Of a stretch of 64,000 nucleotides of DNA, positions 1 through 9,425 are shown piece by piece. The notes beneath the pieces are model-generated. The model was given only the letters and a program-made list of their open reading frames with translations, ran no database searches and was not told the origin of the DNA. The stretch covers positions 181,758 through 245,757 of the forward strand of contig CAVPPH010000005.1 in assembly GCA_963707275.1 (NCBI GenBank), read 5' to 3'. How positions within the stretch are numbered: position 1 is the stretch's first letter; each line of letters starts with the position of its first letter. Both the position numbers and the translations under genes were made by a program. Origin of the DNA: JACKBK01 sp963707275 (GTDB lineage Bacteria > Chloroflexota > Anaerolineae > JAAEKA01).

Positions 1-1997
1 TGGGCCCACGACCAGGCCCGCCTGATGGTCGAAGCGGAGCTGGGCGTCGAAACGACCTACATCGAGAACGTGCCCGAAGGCCCCGACGCCGAACGCGTGA
101 TCCGCGACTTCGCGCAGAAGGGCTACAACCTGATCTTCACCACCTCCTTCGGGTTCATGGACCCGACCATCAACGTCGCCGCCGAGTTCCCGGACACTAC
201 CTTCGTTCACATCTCCGGCTACAAGACGGCTGACAACGTCAGCACCGTCTTCGGCGGCATCGAGGAAGCTCGCTATCTCAGCGGCCTGGTGGCCGGCAGT
301 ATGACCGAGAGCAACATCCTCGGCTACGTGGCCGCCTTCCCCATCCCCGAAGTAATCCGCGGCATCAACGCCTTCGCCCAGGGTGCACGCGCCGTCAACC
401 CTGACGCCGAGGTGCGCGTCGTCTGGACCAACACCTGGTTCGACCCGCCCAAGGAAAAGGAAGCGGCCGAAGCGCTGCTGGACCAGGGCGCCGACGTGAT
501 CGCCCAGCACCAGGACACCACCGAGCCCCAGAAGGCAGCCGCCGACCGCGGCAAGCTGAGCATCGGCTACGACAGCGACATGGCACAGTTCGTGGGCGAC
601 ACGGTGCTGACCAGCCCGATCTGGAACTGGGCGCCCAAGTACGTCGACATCGTCAAGAAGGTGCAGGATGGCACCTACGAAAGCGAGGCCTACTATGGCC
701 ACTTCAAGGACGGCATCTTCGACCTTGCGCCGTTGAGCGACCGTGTGCCTGACGATGTCAAGCAACTGGTCGAACAGCGCAAGCAGGAGTTCATCGATGG
801 CAAGTTCGACGTCTTCTGCGGCCCGCTGAACAGCGCCAAGCGGCGTCGAAGTCCTGCCCGCCGGCAAGTGCATGACTCTGGGTGAAAAGCTGAGCATGGA
901 CTTCTTCATCGACGGCGTCAAGGGCGAAGCGCCAGCCGAAGGGGGAGCCCTGGAGGGCGAAGCCGCCCCTTTTGACGTGAGTGGCGAGGGCGGCGCGATG
1001 GCTGATGCCAAGCCTGCCTTCGTCTACGTCGGACCGGTCGGTGACCTGGGCTGGAGCTACGCGCACGACCAGGGCCGCCTCAAGATGGCCGAGGCGCTGG
1101 GTGTCGAGACAGCCTACGCCGAGTTGGTTGCCGAAGGACCAGACGCAGCCCGTGTCATCCGTGACTACGCCGAGAAGGGCTACAACCTCATCTTCGCCAC
1201 CTCGTTCGGTTACATGGACACCGTGCTCGAAGTGGCAGCGGACTACCCCGACACCATTTTCGAGCATGCCACCGGTTACAAGACGGCCGACAACGTCGGC
1301 ATCTATGACGGCCGCGGCTACCAGGGCTGGTACCTGGCAGGCATCGTGGCTGGCAGCATCACCGAGAGCAACCAACTGGGCTACGTAGCGCCCTTCCCGA
1401 TCCCTGAGGTCGTGCGCAACATGAACGCCTTTGCGCTGGGCGCCCGCTCGGTGAACCCTGATGTCGACCGTCACGCCGGTCTGGATCTACAGCTGGTTCG
1501 ATCCGCCCAAGGAGCGCGAGGCCGCGCAGGCGCTGATCGACTCCGGCGCCGACGTGATCGCCCGCGAGAGCGACAGCGTCGAACCGGACAAGCTGGCCCA
1601 GGAAAACGGCGTCTACGCCATCGGCTACAACGCCGTCAGCGCCGACGTGGCCCCCGATGCTCTGCTGACCGCCCCGATCTGGAACTGGGACGTGTACTAC
1701 ACGCAGGCCGTGCAGGACGCGATGGACGGCACGTGGACCAATGCGCCGATATGGTGGGGCATGACCGAGGGCCTTCTCGACCTGGCGCCCATCGCCGACT
1801 TTGTGCCCCAGGATGTCAAGGACCTGGTAGAAGCCGAGAAGGCGAAGATCATCTCCGGCGAGTTCGACGTGTTCGAAGGACCGATCAACGACAACACCGG
1901 CGCCGAACGTCTTGCCGCCGGTGACAGCATGACCGACGATCAGAAGCTCAGCTTCGACTGGCTGGTCGAAGGCGTCGTGGGAGAAATCCCGCAGTAG
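1..1997 (+). CDS. BMP-family ABC transporter substrate-binding protein with two tandem domains (5' partial, frameshifted)
   Basis: This is the periplasmic-binding-type component of a nucleoside importer of the BMP/PnrA family. Domain 1 (bases 1 to about 945, its N-terminus outside the window) and domain 2 (about 1010-1997) are clear paralogues: both carry WAHDQ/YAHDQ, a GYNLIF.TSFG.MD block, HISGYKTADNV/HATGYKTADNV and FPIPEV. Domain 1 runs straight into domain 2 through a linker of roughly 25 residues with no stop. Reading requires dropping one base near 841 (then A-N-G-V-E-V-L) and one near 1465 (then D-V-T-V-T-P-V-W). The protein ends with GVVGEIPQ, a usual BMP C-terminus. The ATPase and permeases follow directly. 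Two separate tandem genes joined by a lost stop is the alternative. Confidence 0.8.
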
Positions 1998-2006
1998 ATT
2001 CAAATT

Positions 2007-2046
2007 GACGGGCCTCTGGTGTTTCAGAGGCCCGTCAGTTTTTGCT
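2007..2046 (+). terminator. Intrinsic terminator after the BMP gene
   Basis: A 12-bp stem (GACGGGCCTCTG pairing with CAGAGGCCCGTC) around a GTGTTT loop is followed by a short T tract, ten bases after the stop codon. It may attenuate rather than fully end transcription, since the rest of the importer operon lies downstream. Confidence 0.8.
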
Positions 2047-2240
2047 TTATAGGTGTTGTGTATTGCGAGCGTACTCCGAGTACGAACTGCGCAGTACCCA
2101 CTACCGGCCGCATAACTCCAGATTGGTGGAAGCCCTATTCAGTTTCCCGTCCCTCTGATTTCTGATCTCTGACTTCTGACTTCCGATCTCTGACCTCTGA
2201 TCCCAATCACGGGTCTCAGCAACAAGCGAACCGGTGCCGC
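2047..2240. repeat. Gene-free spacer with TCTGA-type low-complexity repeat
   Basis: No gene is visible here. Bases 2153-2202 consist of imperfect reiterations of TCTGACTTC/TCTGATCTC. The same kind of tract occurs at about 29543-29600 upstream of an SDR gene, and relatives based on GATCAGT are found elsewhere in the window. Confidence 0.6.
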
Positions 2241-3824
2241 ATGACCTCGATCCCTTTGGCCGTTGAAATGCGCGGCGTCACCAAGGTGTTCCCTGGTGTC
2301 GTCGCCAACGACTCGGTGGACCTGCACATCCACGCGGGCGAGATTCACGCCCTGCTGGGCGAGAACGGCGCGGGCAAATCCACGCTGATGAACATCCTGG
2401 CCGGTCTCTACCAACCCGATGGTGGCGAAGTCTGGCTGCACGGCCAGCCCGCCGTGGTTCGTTCACCCAGCGACGCGATCCGCCTGGGCGTCGGCATGGT
2501 ACATCAGCACTTCAAGCTGGTGCAGCCGCAGACAGTAGCAGAGAACGTGATCCTGGGGCTGAAGGAGCCGGCCTTCCGGCTCGACATGAAGAAGACCGCC
2601 AAAGAAATCCGCGCGCTGGGCGAGCAATACAAGCTAACGGTCGATCCCAACGCCTACATCTGGCAGCTCAGCGTCGGCGAGCAGCAGCGGGTCGAAATCC
2701 TCAAGATACTTTACCGCAACGCCGACATCCTCATCCTGGACGAGCCGACGGCCGTGCTGACGCCACAGGAGTCCGAGGAGCTGGGCCAGACGTTGCGCCG
2801 CATGATCGAAGAGCCGGCAATCCGCGGTCAGGGCGGCAACAAGGCTGTCATCTTCATCTCCCACAAGCTGGACGAGGTGACCCGCTTCGCCGATCGGGTA
2901 ACCGTGCTGCGCGGCGGCAAGGTCGAAGCGACGCTGGATACGCCGGGCGTTTCCAAGGCCGAGCTGGCCAGCCTGATGGTGGGGCGTAGCGTGATCTTCC
3001 AGGTCGAGAAACCGCCCTACGCCGAAAACGTGACCAAGGAAACGCGCCAGGAAGTGCTCTTTGCCGTGCGCGACCTGCACGCGCTCAACGACAAGGGCCT
3101 GCCCGCGCTGGACGGCGTCACGCTGGACATCCACGCCGGCGAGATTCTGGGCATCGCAGGCGTGGCGGGCAACGGCCAGCGCGAGCTGGCCGAGACTATC
3201 ACCGGGCTGCGCAGGGTCACCTGCGGCCAGGTGTTGGTGCGCAGCGGCGGGCATGCCGGCGAGCTTGTCGACGCTACCAACCACTCGCCGCGGCAGATCA
3301 TCGAGGACGGGCTGAGCCACGTGCCGGGCGACCGTCTGGGCGTTGGGCTGGTCGGCAACCTGGCGATCAGCGACAACATCATCCTCAAGGAATACCGCAA
3401 AGCGCCGCTCTCGCGCGGGCCGTTTCTGAACCGCACCTCCATCGGCATCTTTGCCGAGCGGCTGGTCGAAGCGTTCCAGGTCGCGACCCCGAACGTTGAA
3501 CGCCCGGTGCGTTTGCTTTCAGGCGGCAACCTGCAGAAGGTGATCCTGGCGCGCGAGATCACTGCCAGCAGCGGCCTGTTGGTGGCCGTACACCCGACCC
3601 GCGGCCTTGACGTAGGCGCTACCGAGAGCGTGCAGCGGACGCTGCTGGACGAACGGGCCAAAGGGGCGGGCATCCTGCTGGTGTCAGAAGACCTGGACGA
3701 ACTGCTGTCGATCTGCGACCGCATCGCTGTGATGTTCGAAGGCAAGGTGATGGGCATTCTGCCGGCCGAGGATGCCAATCGCAACGAACTGGGCCTGATG
3801 ATGGCAGGTGAGATCGCTGAGTAG
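2241..3824 (+). CDS. nupA: Nucleoside ABC transporter ATP-binding protein (two ABC domains)
   Basis: This cytoplasmic ATPase energises the BMP-type nucleoside importer. It has 527 residues and two ABC domains, as in the YufO/NupA and sugar-importer (RbsA-like) family. The first domain has Walker A GENGAGKST (about residue 41), signature LSVGEQQRVEI and Walker B ILILDEPTA. The second has the degenerate P-loop GVAGNGQREL, signature LSGGNLQKV and HPTRGLDVGA in place of a normal Walker B, which is usual for the second domain of this family. It starts at ATG after the spacer and is followed by two permease genes. The exact substrate is inferred from family and gene order only. Confidence 0.92.
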   Translation: MTSIPLAVEMRGVTKVFPGVVANDSVDLHIHAGEIHALLGENGAGKSTLMNILAGLYQPDGGEVWLHGQPAVVRSPSDAIRLGVGMVHQHFKLVQPQTVAENVILGLKEPAFRLDMKKTAKEIRALGEQYKLTVDPNAYIWQLSVGEQQRVEILKILYRNADILILDEPTAVLTPQESEELGQTLRRMIEEPAIRGQGGNKAVIFISHKLDEVTRFADRVTVLRGGKVEATLDTPGVSKAELASLMVGRSVIFQVEKPPYAENVTKETRQEVLFAVRDLHALNDKGLPALDGVTLDIHAGEILGIAGVAGNGQRELAETITGLRRVTCGQVLVRSGGHAGELVDATNHSPRQIIEDGLSHVPGDRLGVGLVGNLAISDNIILKEYRKAPLSRGPFLNRTSIGIFAERLVEAFQVATPNVERPVRLLSGGNLQKVILAREITASSGLLVAVHPTRGLDVGATESVQRTLLDERAKGAGILLVSEDLDELLSICDRIAVMFEGKVMGILPAEDANRNELGLMMAGEIAE

Positions 3825-3886
3825 CAGGTGGCAGGTAGCATTGTGATCCGCGGTTTCCTGTCGATTCGCGGTTCTCTGGTGAACTC

Positions 3887-3937
3887 GTGGATGCCCGCGG
3901 AGGCGGGCATGATGGATGTGCGGTGCTCGCATCCACG
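3887..3937. repeat. REP-like hairpin between ATPase and permease genes
   Basis: The palindrome ATGCCCGCGGAGGCGGGCAT (3891-3910) sits inside a longer arm pair, GTGGATGC (3887-3894) and GCATCCAC (3929-3936). It resembles the second half of the two-hairpin element at 16445-16540. Confidence 0.55.
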
Positions 3938-3980
3938 GGCTTGCTGAGGTTGTCAGTTTCGCAGTTACGGAGACGTGCAA

Positions 3981-5102
3981 ATGGCGCTGAAAATTGAGAA
4001 GCGGATGGAACCTTCCCGCACCGCTAACATCCTGGTGCCGATCATTTCGATCCTGCTGGCGCTGGTGGCGGGCGCGGTGTTGCTGTTCCTGGCGGGCGTC
4101 AATCCGCTGGAAACCTACGCAGCCATGCTGGACGGCGCATTCGGCAGCGCCTACGCCATCAGCGAGACTCTGGTGCGCGCCACGCCGCTGATGCTGACCG
4201 GCCTGGCCGTCTCTATCGCCTTTCGCATGTTGTTCTGGAACATTGGCGCAGAAGGGCAGCTTGCCATGGGCGCGTTCGGCGCCACTGGCGTCGCGCTCTT
4301 ACTGCCCAACATCGTTCCCGACGCGCCGGGCTGGCTCTACTTCATTGGTATGGTGGTGGCAGCCTTTACGGCCGGCGCGCTGTGGGGACTGATCCCGGCC
4401 GCGCTCAAGGCGTTCCTGAAGGTCAACGAGATTATCACGACGCTGATGCTGAACTACATCGCCATCCTATGGATCCAGTACCTCTATTTCGGCCCGTGGA
4501 AGGACCCGCAGGGGTTTGGCTTCCCCGGCACTGCGCCATTTCCCGAGGCGGCCTGGCTGCCGCGCATCAAGGATGTCATCAACCTACCCGAAGCCATCAA
4601 CACCGGCCGGGTGCATTTCGGGCTGGGTCTGGCGATCCTGGCCGCGATATTCATCTGGATCGTGCTGGACCGCACCCGCTGGGGCTACGAGATCAAGGTC
4701 ATCGGCGAAAACCCCAAAGCGGCCCGCTATGCAGGCATCAGCCTGGTGCGCAATATCCTGCTGGTGATGATCCTGAGCGGCGGGCTGGCTGGCCTGGCCG
4801 GCTATAGCCAGGTTGCAGCCGTCTCACACCGTCTGCAACAGGGCATCGTAGTCGGCGACGGCTACACCGCCATTATCGTGGCCTGGCTGGCGCGTCTCAA
4901 CCCCTTCGGCGTGCTGGTGGTCTCGCTGCTGATGGCGGCTCTCTTCGTCGGCGGCGACCAGATTCAGATCACCATGGGCCTGCCCGCCTCGGTGTCGCTG
5001 GTTCTGCAAGGCGCGATGCTCTTCTTCGTCCTCGGCGGCGGTTTCTTCACCCAGTACCGGCTGCGCTGGACCAGCGGCCAGGCGGTGGTCAGTAGCCAGT
5101 GA
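3981..5102 (+). CDS. nupB: Nucleoside ABC transporter permease, NupB/YufP type
   Basis: This integral membrane permease is the first of two in the BMP importer (BPD_transp_2 family). About 373 residues are strongly hydrophobic with 8-10 predicted membrane spans. The family block GAEGQLAMGAFGA (about residue 90) and VNEIITTLMLNYIA are visible, as is the cytoplasmic EAA-like region around GENPKAARYAGI. I choose ATG 3981 because GGAG lies nine bases upstream; an in-frame GTG at 3975 is possible. The next permease begins about 100 bp downstream. Confidence 0.9.
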   Translation: MALKIEKRMEPSRTANILVPIISILLALVAGAVLLFLAGVNPLETYAAMLDGAFGSAYAISETLVRATPLMLTGLAVSIAFRMLFWNIGAEGQLAMGAFGATGVALLLPNIVPDAPGWLYFIGMVVAAFTAGALWGLIPAALKAFLKVNEIITTLMLNYIAILWIQYLYFGPWKDPQGFGFPGTAPFPEAAWLPRIKDVINLPEAINTGRVHFGLGLAILAAIFIWIVLDRTRWGYEIKVIGENPKAARYAGISLVRNILLVMILSGGLAGLAGYSQVAAVSHRLQQGIVVGDGYTAIIVAWLARLNPFGVLVVSLLMAALFVGGDQIQITMGLPASVSLVLQGAMLFFVLGGGFFTQYRLRWTSGQAVVSSQ

Positions 5103-5208
5103 TCAGTCAACAGATTGTCCAGGTGCGATACGCAATCGCCCGACGCATTTTCGATCACTGGTCACTGTTTATCGTCCAAAACACGACACACACAAGGCGA
5201 GACACCTT
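5103..5208. repeat. Inter-permease spacer with GATCA-type repeat
   Basis: The spacer contains CAGTGATCAGTCAAC and, about 50 bases on, GATCACTGGTCACTG in the opposite sense. It therefore forms an interrupted inverted repeat of the GATCAGT family that recurs at 20110-20180, 39259-39317 and inside valS. Confidence 0.5.
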
Positions 5209-6189
5209 ATGAACGTAGCTCTCCTCGTTTCCATCCTGGCAGTTTCCATCCAGGCCGGCACGTCGCTGGTCTACGCCACCGTCGGCGAGATCTTCACCGA
5301 GCGCTCAGGCATCCTCAACCTGGGCGTCGAGGGGATCATGATCATGGGCGCGGTGACCGCGTTTGCTGCGGCCTACCACACCGGGTCGGTCTGGGTTGGC
5401 CTGGCGGCGGCCATGCTGGCCGGCGGGCTGCTGGCCACCATCCACGCCGTGCTGACGGTCTCGCTACGCGCCGATCAGGTGGTCTCCGGCCTGGCGCTGA
5501 CCATCTTCGGCACCGGCCTGGCGAGCTTTCTGGGTCAGCGCCTGGGACCGGCTGGCAAACCGCTGGTGGGACTGGTGGGGCCGCGCTTTCCCCGCTTCGC
5601 CGACGCGTTCTTCCAAAGCACAGTGGCCAAGATTCCCGGCATCGGTGGCCCGCTGACACAGATATTCAACCAGGATATTCTGGTCTACGCGATGTTTATC
5701 TTGGTGCCGCTGGCTTCGTACTGGATCTATCGCACGCGTCCGGGCCTGCATCTGCGCTCAGTAGGCGAAAGTCCCGGCACCGCCGACGCGCTGGGCATTA
5801 GCGTTTCCCGCACTCGTTATCTTTACACCATCTTCGGCGGGATGCTGATAGCGCTGGGTGGCGCACACCTCAGCCTGGCCTACACGCCCGGCTGGACGGA
5901 GAACATCACCGGCGGGCGCGGCTGGATCGCCATCGCACTGGTGATCTTCGCCACCTGGAACCCCTACCGCGCGCTGATCGGCGCGCTGCTGTTCGGCGGC
6001 GTCAACGCGATCCAGTTCCGCCTGCAGGCCGCCGGCGCATCCATCCCCGCGCCCTTCCTCAACATGCTGCCCTACCTCTTCACCATCATCATCCTGACCA
6101 TCGTCACCGTCTACGAGAACGTCAACAAGCGCGTCGTCGCGCCGGCCGCGCTGGGCATCCCCTACATCCGCGGCGAGCGGACGGGATGA
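5209..6189 (+). CDS. nupC: Nucleoside ABC transporter permease, NupC/YufQ type
   Basis: This is the second permease of the BMP importer, 326 residues, with 8-9 hydrophobic segments. The N-terminal region TSLVYATVGEIFTERSG and NLGVEGIMIMGA is characteristic of the YufQ/NupC subfamily, and the cytoplasmic EAA-like stretch reads SVGESPGTADALGISV. It overlaps the next methyltransferase by four bases (ATGA), suggesting translational coupling even though the methyltransferase has no obvious role in transport. Confidence 0.9.
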   Translation: MNVALLVSILAVSIQAGTSLVYATVGEIFTERSGILNLGVEGIMIMGAVTAFAAAYHTGSVWVGLAAAMLAGGLLATIHAVLTVSLRADQVVSGLALTIFGTGLASFLGQRLGPAGKPLVGLVGPRFPRFADAFFQSTVAKIPGIGGPLTQIFNQDILVYAMFILVPLASYWIYRTRPGLHLRSVGESPGTADALGISVSRTRYLYTIFGGMLIALGGAHLSLAYTPGWTENITGGRGWIAIALVIFATWNPYRALIGALLFGGVNAIQFRLQAAGASIPAPFLNMLPYLFTIIILTIVTVYENVNKRVVAPAALGIPYIRGERTG

Positions 6190-6780
6190 CCGGCAACGAC
6201 CGCGGCTCACCCGCCTGGTGGAACCAGCGCTACCAGTCAGACGAAACCCCCTGGGACACAGGCATCGTCCCGCCTGAACTGCACGAGTTGGTGGAAACCG
6301 GCGCGCTGCATCCGCCCGGCGCCGCGCTGGATCTGGGCTGCGGCACAGGGACCAACTCGGCTTTCCTGGCCCGCCTGGGATTCGTGGTGTTCGGCGTAGA
6401 TCTGGCGGTGACTGCGCTGCAAAAGGCGCGGACGAAGACGCGCTGCGGCCGGCCTGCCGGCCAACTTCTGCGCCGGCGACGTGGCCGACCTGGGCTTCCT
6501 GCCGGTGCACGCCAGCTTCGCGCTGGACATCGGCTGCCTGCACAGCCTCGCGTCGGACGACCGGGCGCGCTACGCGGCCTCGCTGGCAAAGCGGCTGGAG
6601 GGCGGCGCACTGTACCTGATGTATGGGTTCGATCGGGGGGTTGAACTGGACTCCGGCCCGGCAGGTTTTGCCGCGGACGAAATCGCCGCGCGCTTTGCTC
6701 CCCAGTTCGAGCTGGTGTGGCGGCGCCCCAGCTTGCAAGGCGAACGACCGGTGGCGTGGTACCTGCTCAGGCGAAGCTAG
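6186..6780 (+). CDS. Class I SAM-dependent methyltransferase (frameshifted)
   Basis: This is a small TehB/thiopurine-type methyltransferase of about 197 residues. The N-terminus WWNQRYQSDETPWDTGIVPPEL and SAM motif I LDLGCGTGTNSAFLARLG are clear, and the acidic residue ending strand 2 is in FGVDLA. One extra base near 6445 breaks the frame; after it the reading resumes as LPANFCAGDVADLGFLPV and ends VAWYLLRRS. It overlaps the permease stop at its 5' end and, tail to tail, the lipid kinase by four bases at its 3' end. The substrate is unknown; members include tellurite-resistance and thiol methyltransferases. Confidence 0.75.
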
Positions 6781-7671
6781 ACAACCACGTCCAGCCGATC
6801 AGGCAGCACTTCGATCTCCACCCGGTGAACGTCATTCCAGAGGATCTCGCCGTCGGCGTGGACGGGCAGGGGGCTTTCAGACTCGACCACCAGATGCGTG
6901 AAACGGGTCATTTCCACACATGGCTCACCTACGTGGTTGCCTTTGGGCAGCTTGGGCAACAGGCGCAGTATCTCGCGGCGCGGGATGGCGTCGACGACGC
7001 ACAGGTCCAGCAGGCCATCGTCGGGCACGGCCTCGGGAAACACCAGAAAGCCGCCGCCGATGCGCCGGTTGTTGCCGGCAGTGACCATCAGGATGCTCTT
7101 GTTCTCCGTCCGCTGGCCGTCCCGGTCGATCTGCACGACAGGGTGGGGAAAGCTTATCGTCGCGCGCAGGATGGCCGCCAGATACATCATCTGGCCCTTC
7201 AACCAGGTCATCTTGTGCGCCTCGATGTTGACCTGCGCTTCGAAGCCGATCCCCACGTTGTTGGCAAAGTAGCGCCCGTTGACCGTACCGAGGTCGATCC
7301 GGCGGGTGTCGCCACGCTGTAGTATCTCCGCAGCGCGTGGCAAGTCGGTGGGGATGCCCAGCGCGCCGGCAAAGTCATTGCCTGAACCGATGGGCATAAC
7401 GCCCAACCGGGCTGGCGCGCCATGCTGTCTGGCCTTCATGACGCCGTTGACCACCTCGTTGAGTGTGCCATCGCCGCCAGCCGCCACGATTAGCTCGCGG
7501 CCCGCCTCCGCTGCGCGCTCGGCCAGTTCGACCACGTGGCCGCGGTTCTCGGAGACGACCGAGTTCGAACTGGAAGTCTACGGCATGCAGCGCGGCGACC
7601 ACGGCTTCAGCCCGCTTGGCGCCGCGGCCGCGGCCGGCGTAGGGGTTGAAAATGACGAGAGCTTTGCTCAT
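6777..7671 (-). CDS. Diacylglycerol kinase-like lipid kinase (YegS/BmrU family, frameshifted)
   Basis: This predicted ATP-dependent lipid kinase would phosphorylate diacylglycerol or a related lipid at the membrane. The N-terminus ALVIFNPYAGRGRG and the nucleotide-binding loop AAGGDGTLNEVVNG are diagnostic, as is GSGNDFAGALGIP. The C-terminal domain has IGFEAQVN, GNNRRIGGGF and VHADGE. The frame breaks near 7565, where removing one G turns F-E-L-G-R-L into F-E-L-V-V-S-E-N-R-G. The total length of about 297 residues matches the family. The gene stands alone between convergent and co-directional neighbours. Confidence 0.85.
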
Positions 7672-7813
7672 GGGCGAGGTATCTTTTCGTGCGGTGGAGT
7701 GAGGGTCCTGGCTATCAGTTGGAGTAACTCGAGCGCCTCGTTTGCGTCCTGGGCTGGCTCGTTCTGAAACCGGCCAGAGCGTTACATTGAAAACAGACGA
7801 AGCACCGTAAACG

Positions 7814-7847
7814 CCAAACTGCCAGCGCGATCGCGCTGGCAGTTTGG
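7814..7847. terminator. 34-bp perfect palindrome downstream of the cyclophilin gene
   Basis: The 17-base arm CCAAACTGCCAGCGCGA is followed immediately by its exact reverse complement. It lies 13 bases beyond the cyclophilin stop codon (minus strand). No T tract follows, so it may be an mRNA-stabilising hairpin rather than a true terminator. Confidence 0.6.
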
Positions 7848-7859
7848 CTGGGTTCAGAA

Positions 7860-9255
7860 CTACTTGGTCTCGATGAGGATCTGCTCGATCATCGTGCCTG
7901 GCTCGGTGGCCGTGGCCGGATCGCGCAGGTTGATCTCCGCCAGCACGTCCTCACCCTCGATCACCTTGCCGAAGATGGTGTGCTGGCCGTTGAGCCAGTC
8001 AGTGGCGTCGTAGGTGATGAAGAACTGGCTGCCATTGGTGGAGGGACCGGCGTTGGCCATGGCCAGGATGCCGGCGCCGTCGAAGACAAGCTCAGGCACG
8101 ATCTCGTCCTGGAAGGTGTAGCCAGGGCCGCCGGTGCCAGTGCCGGTTGGGTCGCCGGCCTGGGCCATGAAGCCCTCGATGACACGATGGAACATGGTGT
8201 TGTCATAGAAGCCCAGGTTGGCCAGCGTCACAAAGTTGTTGACGGTGATCGGCGCCTGGTCCTCGTACAGGTCCACAACGATGTCGCCCTTGTCGGTGAC
8301 GATGCGCGCCGTGTAGTCTGCGCCTTCCTCAAGCGCCATCTCGGGCGGTGAATTGAACATGCCGTTGCGCTCGGCCGGGTCGACCGCAGCCAGCGGGCGG
8401 TCACCCGCAGCATCGGATGTCGGCGCGAAGGGAGTCGGTGTGGGTGTCGGCGGCGGCAGAGTGGGCAGGGTGCGCTCGGCCGCTTCGCTGATGACCACCT
8501 GGTTGATGATATCGGTCTGTGTGATTGCTTGAGCCACATCCAGCCCGTCGATGATCATACCGAAGGCCGAGTACACGCCGTCGATCTCCGGCACGGCTTC
8601 CAGCGTGATGTAGAGCTGGCTGCCGTTGCTGAGCCGGTCAGGGTTGATCTGGTCGGGCAGGCGCAGGTAGCCGACAGTGCCCTCGGGGTTGGGAATGCCG
8701 ATCTCAGCCACGAAGTCGTAGCCGGGACTGCCGTTGCCGTCGCCGGCTGCGTCGCCGGTCAGTAGCGCCATGGGTGGGCCGGCCGGGAAGACGGGCATGC
8801 CATCGTAGTAGCCCATCTCTGACAGAACCACGAAGTTGTTGACCGCGTTGGGCGCTTCCTGCGAATAGAGCTCAGCCGTGAAGTCGCCCTTGGTCGTCTC
8901 GAAGGTCGCGAGATAGACCTTGTCGGGGTCGATAGCCATGTCAGGCGCTTCCTGGAAGATGAAGGCGCGGCTGGCCAGTTCTACGGCCGCCAGGGGACGC
9001 TCGCCATCAGCGGGCATGGCCGGCTTCACGCCGAAGTCAGGCAGGTCAGCCGTGGTGGTAAGAGCAGAAGAGCTGTCCACCGGAGCATCGGGGACCGGTG
9101 TGTCGGCCACAACTTCAGTGGCCGGCGCGGCCGGCGTGTCGGTGTCTGTGGTCGTACCGGCGGGCGGCGGTGCAGCGCAGGCGGCAACTACCACCAGCGC
9201 GAGGGTGATCAGACCAATGATGAACGCGAAATCGTAGGGTCTTGTTGGTTTTCAA
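7860..9255 (-). CDS. Lipoprotein with two cyclophilin-type peptidyl-prolyl isomerase domains (frameshift in signal peptide)
   Basis: This is probably an exported, lipid-anchored foldase. The most likely start is TTG at 9255, preceded by GGAGGACAAG, reading MKTNKTLR. One extra base near 9235 then leads into FAFIIGLITLALVVVAAC, a lipoprotein signal whose lipobox Cys is followed by a Pro/Thr/Ala-rich linker. Two cyclophilin domains follow (about residues 80-240 and 285-440 of the mature frame). The second has the normal core MFHRVIEGFMAQAGDP and a GSQFFITY block. In the first, the FHR catalytic segment is replaced by VFPAGPP, so that copy may be non-catalytic. Both domains keep NNFV.L...GYYD/GFYD. 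Confidence 0.85.
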
Positions 9256-9289
9256 GTGACTTGTCCTCCAGTCGTTGGGTTTTCTCTTG

Positions 9290-9321
9290 GAAGTCTGACT
9301 TTTTTGGCTAAGTCAGACTTC
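9290..9321. repeat. Palindromic repeat, 11-bp arms
   Basis: GAAGTCTGACT pairs with AGTCAGACTTC across a TTTTTGGCTA loop. It belongs to the dispersed family of palindromes with different stem sequences but a similar TTT..GG..AA centre. Confidence 0.65.
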
Positions 9322-9391
9322 TCTCCTGTCGATCTTGTTGTTGAAGCTGTATCGTGTCTGGCAGCAGCGAACTGCGACCTTCTGTTCACCA

Positions 9392-9425
9392 AGACGTTCG
9401 ACTTTGCCGGCAAAGTCGAACGTCT
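9392..9425. repeat. 34-bp perfect palindrome overlapping the UDP-sugar dehydrogenase stop
   Basis: The arm AGACGTTCGACTTTGCC is followed by its exact reverse complement. The stop codon of the minus-strand dehydrogenase (9424-9426) lies in the palindrome edge, so the element forms the end of that transcript. Confidence 0.7.

Noticed and set aside
791..1474. Minus-strand open frame of 227 codons
   Set aside because: Antisense to the BMP domains, with no recognisable motif.
5758..6738. Long minus-strand open frame of 326 codons
   Set aside because: It lies opposite clearly conserved permease and methyltransferase genes and has low-complexity, Arg/Gly-rich composition typical of antisense frames in GC-rich DNA.
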